NCBI GenBank assembly: GCA_000436915.1
Contig: HF994110.1
Span: forward strand, 1-6,308
DNA length: 6,308 nucleotides
Origin: Prevotella sp. CAG:1092
Lineage (GTDB): Bacteria > Bacteroidota > Bacteroidia > Bacteroidales > Bacteroidaceae
Direction of reading: 5' to 3'
A model generated the notes under the pieces. It made no database searches and was not told the DNA's origin. It was given only the letters and a program-made list of their open reading frames with translations. The number at the start of each line of letters is the position of its first letter. The first letter of the stretch is position 1. Made by a program: the position numbers and the translations under genes. Below are positions 1 to 5,240 of this stretch, in pieces.

Positions 1-74
1 CATTTAATGGTTTGTAAATGTGTCTACCTATATCAGTATAAGACATTACTTGGGCAAGTATCATGTATTACTTT

Positions 75-97
75 TTCCTGACTTCCAAGTCAAGGAA
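75..97. other. imperfect hairpin in the gene-free left end
   Basis: The sequence TGACT-TCCA-AGTCA forms a five-pair stem. Beyond a single bulged A at 93, TTCC on the left pairs with GGAA on the right, giving about nine pairs in total. Neither strand has a T-tract directly after the stem, so it does not look like an intrinsic terminator. It lies about 85 bp beyond the 3' end of the leucine-rich-repeat gene. Bases 1-181 otherwise contain only stop-rich, A/T-rich sequence, and I see no gene there. The hairpin could be an RNA 3'-end structure or chance. Confidence 0.3.
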
Positions 98-181
98 TTC
101 TGCCGATGTTATTGTATGTTCAAAAAAGTTTTAGCGTACAGCTATAGTTCTATAAATTAATAAATAGATAAAATCATCGTT

Positions 182-1660
182 TTATTCTTTAGGATTCCAA
201 GTATAAATATACATATAATCTGTTCCCAAAGCATACTTATAATCTACAAGGTATTCGTCAAGTACATAAATTCTGCATGTCGTAGGGATAAAAGCTTCAC
301 TTAAATACTTGGGGTCCATTCCTTTAAAATATATGCTCTTAAGGTTGAAACTGCACATGAAGCAATTTTCCCCCAACGAAGTAACAGATGAAGGAATTTT
401 GATTGATGTTAAGCTGCTACAGTCTTCGAAGCACATCCTACCCAACGAACTGACAAATGAAGGAATCTCGATGGATGTTAAGCCGCTACAATCAGCGAAA
501 CAGCAACTCCCTAACGAAGTAATAGATGAGGGAAGCTCAATGGAAGTTAAACCACTACAACCTCTAAAGCAATTTTCCCCCAACGAAGTAACAGACGAGG
601 GTATCTTTATGCATGTTAGGCCGTTACAATTATAGAAGCAATAATCACTCAACGAAGTAACAGACGAGGGTATATCAATGGTAGTTAAACTGCTACACTT
701 TTGGAAGCAATATGACCCCAATGATGTTACAGATGAAGGAATTTTGATGGAAGTTAAATCTTTACAATTTGAGAAGCAATATTCCTCTACCGAAGTAATA
801 GAATCGGGGATTTCGATGGAAGTTAAGCCACTACAATCTGAGAAACAATATTCCCCAAGCGAAGTTACTGATGAAGGGATTTTTATGGATGTTAAGCCGC
901 TACAACCAGAGAAACACCAACCACTCAACGAAGTTATAGACGAAGTTATCTCTATGGACTTCAATCCGCAACAATATCTGAAGCACCACTTGCCCAACGA
1001 AGTAACAGATGAAGGAATCTTGATGGAAGTTAAGCTGTGGCAACCAGAGAAACAACCCCATCCCAACGAAGTTACAGACGAAGGTATCTCTATTGACGTC
1101 AATCCGCTACAATCTCTGAAGCACCACCCACCCAACGTAGTTATAGATGAAGGTATCAATATGGAAGTTAAGCGGTGACAACCAGCGAAGCAACTCCATC
1201 CTAATGAAGTTACAGACGAAGGTATTTCTATGGACGTCAATCCGCTACAACCTTCGAAGCAATGATCACCCAACGAAATTACAGATGAAGGTATCTCTAT
1301 GGAAGTCAAACTGTGACAACTGGAAATGCAACCGCGCCCTAACGAAGTAACAGATGAAGGAACCTTTATGCATGTTAGGCCGTTACAATTATAGAAGCAA
1401 TGATCACCCAACGAAGTGACAGATGAAGGTATATCAATGGAAGTTAAGCCGTTACAATTCTCGAAGCAGCTATCCTCCAAAGCAATAACAGAATATTCAA
1501 CTCCATTATTATCTTTAACCTTTTCTGGTAGAATAATATCACCTGAATAATGTTCATTCATTTTTGGTAAAAGCGTAGCTGTCTTCATTTTATGGTCTAA
1601 GCTAAAATGAAGATTTTCAATCACTTCCGTAAATGCATTATTTGTTGTCATAAGCATCAT
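182..1660 (-). CDS. BspA-type leucine-rich-repeat protein (16 x 23-residue repeats)
   Basis: This encodes a protein of about 492 residues of the BspA/TpLRR family, whose members are usually surface or secreted proteins that bind host or other ligands. The frame opens at a GTG at 1714, but that 18-residue extension is A/T-rich and not convincing. The first ATG is at 1660 (others at 1657 and 1651) and is preceded by a typical A/T-rich leader, so I chose it. An N-terminal cap (ends near residue 71, with YSGDI and VEYSVIAL motifs) leads into 16 gapless 23-residue repeats at about residues 72-439. Each repeat reads roughly LTSIEIPSSVTSLG, two variable residues, CFxxC, then two more. A C-terminal cap of 53 residues ends in TWNPKE. 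No signal peptide, lipobox, membrane segment or type IX sorting domain is visible from any start. The protein may therefore be cytoplasmic, exported by an unrecognised route, or missing a 5' portion. It points the same way as proS but is separated from it by a strong terminator. The family call is firm; the function is unknown. Confidence 0.9.
   Translation of the reverse strand: MMLMTTNNAFTEVIENLHFSLDHKMKTATLLPKMNEHYSGDIILPEKVKDNNGVEYSVIALEDSCFENCNGLTSIDIPSSVTSLGDHCFYNCNGLTCIKVPSSVTSLGRGCISSCHSLTSIEIPSSVISLGDHCFEGCSGLTSIEIPSSVTSLGWSCFAGCHRLTSILIPSSITTLGGWCFRDCSGLTSIEIPSSVTSLGWGCFSGCHSLTSIKIPSSVTSLGKWCFRYCCGLKSIEITSSITSLSGWCFSGCSGLTSIKIPSSVTSLGEYCFSDCSGLTSIEIPDSITSVEEYCFSNCKDLTSIKIPSSVTSLGSYCFQKCSSLTTIDIPSSVTSLSDYCFYNCNGLTCIKIPSSVTSLGENCFRGCSGLTSIELPSSITSLGSCCFADCSGLTSIEIPSFVSSLGRMCFEDCSSLTSIKIPSSVTSLGENCFMCSFNLKSIYFKGMDPKYLSEAFIPTTCRIYVLDEYLVDYKYALGTDYMYIYTWNPKE
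605..642. repeat. 38-bp exact duplicate within the repeat array (copy A)
   Basis: These 38 bases recur exactly at 1364-1401, a displacement of 759 bp, which is eleven 69-bp units. Similarity continues on both sides with scattered differences. The copies span repeats 12/13 and 1/2 of the protein, both reading YNCNGLTCIK. The match is closer than the general repeat consensus requires, which points to a block duplication or gene conversion. Confidence 0.85.
1364..1401. repeat. 38-bp exact duplicate within the repeat array (copy B)
   Basis: This is the partner of the copy at 605-642 and lies at the repeat 1/2 junction near the N-terminal end of the array. It shares the unusual LTC variant (cysteine at repeat position 3), found only in repeats 2 and 13. 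Confidence 0.85.
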
Positions 1661-1783
1661 TTTATTACAAAAACAAAAAACTCTAAAATGTATTATAAGA
1701 AGATTTGTTATCACTTACACACTTTAAACATCTGAATCCCCCTTATTTCTATAAGCAATATACTCTTCTATACATCCATTTTG

Positions 1784-1791
1784 CAAATATA
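1784..1791 (-). promoter_or_regulatory. Bacteroidetes -7 promoter element for the LRR gene
   Basis: On the minus strand this reads TATATTTG followed by CAAAATGG, matching the Bacteroidetes primary-sigma -7 consensus TAnnTTTG. Transcription would start near 1777 and leave a leader of about 115 bases before the ATG at 1660. No TTTG is visible at the expected -33 distance, so the promoter is incomplete by consensus. Its position, between the proS terminator and the LRR gene, is appropriate. Confidence 0.55.
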
Positions 1792-1875
1792 CAAAATTTT
1801 ATCTGAATTTATCTTTTTAATAAGCATTTAATATCGTGTGAGCCGATTTTTGGGGTACGCAATGACGAAGCCTGG

Positions 1876-1923
1876 AAAAAAAACTGGATGTAAGCTTTGG
1901 GAATATATCCCGCTTACATCCAG
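1876..1923 (-). terminator. intrinsic terminator of proS
   Basis: On the minus strand CTGGATGTAAGC pairs perfectly with GCTTACATCCAG (12 bp). An inner GGGA/TCCC extension follows, and eight U residues come directly after the stem. It begins 31 bases after the proS stop codon. This is a classic Rho-independent terminator and should insulate the LRR gene downstream. Confidence 0.95.
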
Positions 1924-1954
1924 CATTATGTTTTTTTATTTGTATGTATCTTGT

Positions 1955-3433
1955 TTAATAGCTTCTTGCGATGATGACACGATATTTAGCAGGCTTACCG
2001 CTAACCATGTCGACACCTGGAGTCTGCTCGTATGCGTAAGGCACGCAACGGATAGTAGCCTGAGTCTCTTCCTTGATCTTAGCCTCAGTCTCTTCTGTAC
2101 CATCCCAATGGCAAAGGAAGAAACCGCCATCCTTAACCCTCTCCTTGAACTCCTCGTAGTTTTCGCATACGTAAACGTGGTCGTCACGATATTTGCGAGC
2201 CTTCTCGAAGATGTTTTGCTGAATGTCTTCAAGCAACTGCTTTACATATTCTACGATTCCCTCTACAGGACGAGTCTCCTTTTCGAGAGTATCACGACGC
2301 ATAACTTCGATTGTTCCCTCTTCGAGGTCGCGACCGCCCATAACCAAACGTACAGGCACACCCTTGAGCTCATAGTCTGCAAACTTGAAGCCTGGACGCT
2401 TGTTGTCTGCATCATCGAACTTAACGCTAATGCCAAGGCTACGCAATTCGCTAATGATAGGGTTGAGCTTCTCAGAAATAGCGCTAACCTGCTCAGGCTT
2501 GCCGATAGGAATTACGACTACCTGGATAGGAGCGAGGTGTGGAGGAAGTACAAGTCCGTTATCGTCTGAGTGAGTCATGATGAGGGCACCGATAAGACGT
2601 GTAGAAACACCCCATGATGTAGCCCATACATACTCAGGCTTGTTCTCCTTATTAAGATATGTAACGTTGAAGCTCTTAGCGAAGTTCTGACCCAAGAAGT
2701 GGCTAGTACCACTCTGAAGAGCCTTGCCATCCTGCATCATAGCCTCAATAGTATATGTGTCTAGAGCTCCAGCAAAACGCTCAGTCTCGCTCTTCACACC
2801 TGTCAATACAGGCACAGCCATCCACTTCTCGGCAAAGTCGGCATAAACCTGAAGCATCTTCTGTGCTTCCTTCTCAGCCTCCTCGCGTGTAGCGTGTGCG
2901 GTATGACCTTCCTGCCACAAAAATTCAGATGTGCGGAGGAAAGGACGAGTACGCATTTCCCAACGCATTACGTTACACCATTGGTTGCACATCAAAGGCA
3001 GATCGCGCCATGAGTGAATCCAATTCTTGTATGTATTCCAGATGATAGTCTCGGATGTAGGACGAATGATGAGCTCTTCCTCAAGACGAGCTGAAGGGTC
3101 TACTTCTACGCTATTGCCATCTTCGCTCGACTTCAAACGATAGTGGGTAACAACGGCACACTCTTTAGCAAAGCCCTTTACGTGTTCTGCCTCTCGGCTA
3201 AGGAATGACTTAGGGATTAGCAAAGGGAAGTAAGCATTCTGCACACCTGTCTCCTTGAACATCTTGTCAAGCTGCTGCTGCATCTTTTCCCAGATGGCAT
3301 AGCCATAAGGCTTAATCACCATACATCCGCGTACTGCCGACTGCTCAGCGAGGTCGGCCTTTACTACCAAGTCGTTGTACCATTGGCTGTAGTTATCAGC
3401 TCTTTTGGTCAATTCTTTTAGTTCTTTTGCCAT
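1955..3433 (-). CDS. proS: prolyl-tRNA synthetase (archaeal/eukaryotic-like, ProS type 3)
   Basis: This is a class II aminoacyl-tRNA synthetase that charges tRNA-Pro with proline in the cytoplasm, using ATP. It has 492 residues, complete and of normal length for the short archaeal-like form. It lacks the large editing insertion of the E. coli type. Visible landmarks are: class II motif 1 region at about 40-75; RPTSE at 124-128; motif 2, with RWE at 157-159 and FLRTSEFLWQEGHTAH at 165-180; SGTSHFLGQNFAK at 241-253; and motif 3, with GVSTRLIGALI at 275-285. The anticodon-binding domain spans about 303-400. The C-terminal domain ends in the characteristic IARSY, the terminal tyrosine being typical of this class. 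The zinc-ligand cysteines of archaeal homologues are mostly absent around 441-463 (HWDGTEETE replaces the first part), with C463 retained. The ATG at 3433 starts the conserved MAKELKELTKRADNYSQWYN segment. The gene is transcribed alone and is divergent from the lipoprotein gene. Confidence 0.97.
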   Translation of the reverse strand: MAKELKELTKRADNYSQWYNDLVVKADLAEQSAVRGCMVIKPYGYAIWEKMQQQLDKMFKETGVQNAYFPLLIPKSFLSREAEHVKGFAKECAVVTHYRLKSSEDGNSVEVDPSARLEEELIIRPTSETIIWNTYKNWIHSWRDLPLMCNQWCNVMRWEMRTRPFLRTSEFLWQEGHTAHATREEAEKEAQKMLQVYADFAEKWMAVPVLTGVKSETERFAGALDTYTIEAMMQDGKALQSGTSHFLGQNFAKSFNVTYLNKENKPEYVWATSWGVSTRLIGALIMTHSDDNGLVLPPHLAPIQVVVIPIGKPEQVSAISEKLNPIISELRSLGISVKFDDADNKRPGFKFADYELKGVPVRLVMGGRDLEEGTIEVMRRDTLEKETRPVEGIVEYVKQLLEDIQQNIFEKARKYRDDHVYVCENYEEFKERVKDGGFFLCHWDGTEETEAKIKEETQATIRCVPYAYEQTPGVDMVSGKPAKYRVIIARSY

Positions 3434-3493
3434 TTTTATATTTTGGTTTTATTGTTTCTGCATTATCATTGCTATAACCCCTCGATAGTGAAA

Positions 3494-3541
3494 TCTATAC
3501 AGTTTTTATAGTATTTCCTACAAGACAATAGGGATTTTCCC
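3494..3541. other. short inverted repeats in the proS 5' leader
   Basis: If proS is transcribed from the palindromic promoter near 3570, its leader is about 135 bases long. Within it are the inverted repeats CTATA-cagtttt-TATAG (3494-3510) and GGGA-TTT-TCCC (3531-3541). A weaker CTAT/ATAG pair lies nearer the gene, around 3472-3488. Stems are only 4-5 bp. No known riboswitch or T-box sequence is recognisable. They may be chance features of A/T-rich DNA. Confidence 0.25.
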
Positions 3542-3564
3542 ATATCCTTTAAGGAATTATTCAT

Positions 3565-3583
3565 TAATTTTGCCGCAAAATTA
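3565..3583. promoter_or_regulatory. palindromic bidirectional promoter element (proS / lipoprotein gene)
   Basis: The 19 bases TAATTTTGCCGCAAAATTA are a perfect palindrome around the central C at 3574. Each arm is a TAnnTTTG -7 element: 3565-3572 reads rightward toward the lipoprotein gene and 3583-3576 reads leftward toward proS. For the leftward direction a -33 TTTG is present (complement of CAAA at 3605-3608) with 21 bases of spacing, within the range known for Bacteroidetes. No good -33 is visible for the rightward direction. The predicted start sites fall inside the opposing element, so the two directions should compete. Matches are by eye to the known consensus; activity is inferred. 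Confidence 0.6.
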
Positions 3584-3626
3584 CAAAAAAATGTTGGGAT
3601 AAGGCAAACAATAACGAAAAAAGAAT

Positions 3627-3648
3627 TAACTTTGCATACCCAAAGGTA
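3627..3648. promoter_or_regulatory. second face-to-face pair of -7 elements upstream of the lipoprotein gene
   Basis: TAACTTTG at 3627-3634 reads rightward and is followed by CATACC, a good Bacteroidetes -7 context. It would start transcription near 3640, giving a leader of about 48 bases for the lipoprotein gene. Facing it, CAAAGGTA at 3641-3648 is TACCTTTG on the minus strand, with TTG at 3670-3668 as a possible -33 at 19 bases spacing. The rightward element has no clear -33. The rightward element is the likeliest main promoter of the lipoprotein gene. The leftward one would give proS a leader of about 200 bases and is less certain. Confidence 0.5.
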
Positions 3649-3687
3649 AAAGAAACAAACTTTTAATCAATTTTAATAACAACAAAC

Positions 3688-4362
3688 ATGAAGAATCTTA
3701 AAATGATGACTGCAGGCCTTTGCGTGTTGGCTGTTTGCAGTTGCTCTACCAAAACTGGTACAGGAGCTTTGATTGGTACAGGAGCAGGTGCTGCTCTTGG
3801 TGCTATTATTGGTAAGATTGCAGGTAATACAGCTGTAGGTGCTGCTATTGGTGGTGCTGTAGGTGCGGGAACTGGTGCTATCATCGGCAAGCATATGGAT
3901 AAGGTGGCTGCAGAAGCTGCTAAGATTGAGAGTGCAAAGGTTGAGGAAGTTACAGATGCTAATGGTTTAAAGGCAGTAAAGGCAACATTCGACTCTGGCC
4001 TTCTCTTTGCTTCAAGCAAGGCTGTTTTGAGTGCTGCTTCAAAGAACGATTTGGCTAAATTTGCTACTATGTTGAAGAACAATTCTGGTTGCCAGGTAGA
4101 CGTTTATGGTCATACCGACTCTACAGGTAACGAGGATATCAATCAGCCTTTGAGCAACCAACGTGCACAGAGCGTTGTAAACTATTTGGTAAGCTGCGGC
4201 GTTCCTCGTTCACAGTTTGCTAATGTTGTTGGTAAGAGCAGCTCCCAGCCTGTTGCTGACAACTCAACAGCTGCTGGTCGTCAGGCTAACCGTCGTGTAG
4301 AGCTCTATCTCTATGCAAGCAAGGCTATGATTGAGGCTGCTAACAATGGCACACTCAAGTAA
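3688..4362 (+). CDS. OmpA-family lipoprotein with glycine-zipper domain (YiaD-like)
   Basis: This is a 224-residue envelope lipoprotein predicted to tether the outer membrane to peptidoglycan. The N-terminus is a lipoprotein signal peptide. The best lipobox is VCSC, with C19 as the likely lipidated residue; C17 is a weaker alternative. The residues after C19 (S-T-K-T-G) do not resemble the acidic surface-export signal of Bacteroidetes lipoproteins, so a periplasmic-facing location is likelier. Residues about 24-68 form a glycine zipper of GxxxG-rich hydrophobic segments, as in 17-kDa-antigen and YiaD proteins. A short helical linker follows. Residues about 99-208 are an OmpA C-terminal domain, with FDSGLLF, GHTDSTG, NQPLSNQRA and ANRRVELYLY. 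D144 and R159 lie 15 residues apart, the spacing of the diaminopimelate-binding pair in OmpA homologues. The ATG at 3688 is preceded by AACAAAC without Shine-Dalgarno, as expected. The gene stands alone, bounded by its own terminator. The substrate role is inferred from the family. Confidence 0.92.
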   Translation: MKNLKMMTAGLCVLAVCSCSTKTGTGALIGTGAGAALGAIIGKIAGNTAVGAAIGGAVGAGTGAIIGKHMDKVAAEAAKIESAKVEEVTDANGLKAVKATFDSGLLFASSKAVLSAASKNDLAKFATMLKNNSGCQVDVYGHTDSTGNEDINQPLSNQRAQSVVNYLVSCGVPRSQFANVVGKSSSQPVADNSTAAGRQANRRVELYLYASKAMIEAANNGTLK

Positions 4363-4382
4363 TACTGGGTTTTACATACTAC

Positions 4383-4436
4383 CATGCAGGTGCAGGCGTA
4401 TTAATAAGAAGTATGCCTGTTCCTGCATGTTTTTTT
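4383..4436 (+). terminator. intrinsic terminator of the lipoprotein gene
   Basis: CATGCAGG pairs perfectly with CCTGCATG. After a 2-base internal loop, CAGGCGTA pairs with TATGCCTG with one G-U pair. The loop is 11 bases, and seven T residues follow the stem at 4430-4436. It begins about 20 bases after the stop codon. This is a strong Rho-independent terminator and should separate the lipoprotein transcript from mtgA. Confidence 0.95.
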
Positions 4437-4484
4437 CTTAATAAAAGAATCTGTTTTCTTAAAAGAAACATTTTTCTTAATAAA
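4432..4484 (+). repeat. short direct repeats between terminator and mtgA
   Basis: TTTTTCTTAATAAA occurs at 4432-4445 and again, exactly, at 4471-4484. A related TTTTCTTAAAA lies between them from 4454. The middle copy also forms a small hairpin, TTTCTT-AA-AAGAAA (4455-4468), followed by ATTTTT. No TAnnTTTG element is visible in this stretch. It may be a backup terminator or leader, or simple-sequence drift. Confidence 0.4.
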
Positions 4485-4508
4485 GAACTCAACTTCAAAA
4501 CAACACTC

Positions 4509-5231
4509 GTGCAAAAGCTGAAGAATATACTGAAATGGATAGTGGCATCATTTTTTGCCTCTACTATTCTTGCTGTCGTAGCCTATCGCTTTATTCCTGT
4601 TTATTTCACTCCATTAATGTTCATCCGTTGTATGCAAACAGGTAGCCTCACCATGCATCATCATTGGGTGCCATTAGACGAAATGTCGCCACATATGCCC
4701 GTGGCCGTGATGGCGAGCGAAGACTCAAGGTTTTTGCTACACCACGGCTTCGACTTCGATGCCATAGGCAAGGCTGCTAAGCGCAATACTAAGGGAGGAA
4801 AGAAATATGGCGCCAGCACAATCTCGCAGCAAACAGCTAAAAACGTATTCCTTTGGCCTGGTCGTTCGTGGGTAAGAAAGGGATTTGAGGTTTATTTCAC
4901 GGCTCTTATCGAGATGATGTGGAGCAAACAACGCATTATGGAGGTTTATCTCAACTCTATTGAGATGGGCGATAGGATATATGGCTTGGACGCTGTGGCA
5001 GAAAACAATTTCGGCAAGCAGGCTTCGGAATTGAGTCGAGGCGAATGTGCCTTGATAGCTGCCACTTTGCCTAATCCACATATTTATAGCTCGAAAGATC
5101 CAAGTGCCTATATGCGCAAACGCCAAAGAGCCATTAAGGCAAATATGAGATACATTCCGTCGTTTCCTAAGGAGGGTCAAGACTATAATCCAAGTACTGC
5201 CGTTGGTGGCGTGTATCATAAGAAGAATTAA
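4509..5231 (+). CDS. mtgA: monofunctional biosynthetic peptidoglycan transglycosylase
   Basis: This is a GT51 glycosyltransferase that polymerises lipid II into glycan strands on the periplasmic face of the inner membrane and has no transpeptidase domain. I chose the GTG at 4509, giving 240 residues, the usual MtgA size. It yields a short basic N-terminus (QKLKNILKW), then one membrane anchor at about residues 11-33. The frame extends upstream to an ATG at 4413, but that codon lies inside the preceding terminator stem. Numbered from the GTG, the GT51 motifs are ASEDSRFLLHHGFD (69-82, E71 the expected catalytic glutamate), GASTISQQTAKNVF (101-114), KGFE (124-127) and QRIMEVYLNSIEMG (141-154). 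Then come YGLDAVAENNFGK (158-170) and LSRGECALIAATLPNP. All key motifs are intact. A promoter is not obvious in 4437-4508. The helicase gene follows after 9 bp, suggesting a shared transcript. The function is confident; the start is probable. Confidence 0.93.
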   Translation: MQKLKNILKWIVASFFASTILAVVAYRFIPVYFTPLMFIRCMQTGSLTMHHHWVPLDEMSPHMPVAVMASEDSRFLLHHGFDFDAIGKAAKRNTKGGKKYGASTISQQTAKNVFLWPGRSWVRKGFEVYFTALIEMMWSKQRIMEVYLNSIEMGDRIYGLDAVAENNFGKQASELSRGECALIAATLPNPHIYSSKDPSAYMRKRQRAIKANMRYIPSFPKEGQDYNPSTAVGGVYHKKN

Positions 5232-5240
5232 ACCATCAAT

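Larger units (their letters stand above)
344..1447 (-). repeat. tandem array of sixteen 69-bp coding repeats
   Basis: Sixteen in-frame units of 69 bp encode the 23-residue leucine-rich repeats. There are no insertions or deletions between units. Variation is concentrated at repeat positions 15-16, 19-20 and 22-23, while the L-I-I-P-V-L framework and the cysteines at positions 17 and 21 are nearly invariant. On the plus strand the period is easy to follow by the recurring AACGAAGTAACAGA-like core. High similarity between units makes unequal crossing-over or slippage, and so copy-number change between strains, plausible. Confidence 0.95.

Noticed and set aside
121..147. Possible terminator of the LRR gene (TAGC/GCTA stem followed by a T-run on the minus strand)
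   Set aside because: The stem is only four pairs and the T-run begins several bases after it, so it does not meet the pattern shown by the two strong terminators in this window.
309..1350. Open reading frames on the plus strand (309-635, 678-1178, 1147-1350)
   Set aside because: They run antisense to the 69-bp repeats. Because the period is a multiple of three, any frame without a stop in the unit stays open. Their predicted proteins are repetitive and unlike known families.
344..1447. CRISPR-like regular repeat
   Set aside because: The regular spacing reflects in-frame 69-bp protein repeats without unique spacers; the whole stretch is coding.
1838..2569. 243-codon plus-strand open frame
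   Set aside because: It overlaps the conserved proS gene on the opposite strand and the proS terminator, and its product has no recognisable domain. It is a shadow frame.
3434..3569. T-box or riboswitch in the proS leader
   Set aside because: The leader may be long enough, but no T-box sequence, specifier loop or known riboswitch core is visible, and T-boxes are not expected in Bacteroidetes.
3663..4082. Minus-strand frame of 139 codons rich in A, P and I
   Set aside because: It is the antisense of the glycine-zipper and alanine-rich coding region of the lipoprotein, where low-complexity codons keep the other strand open.
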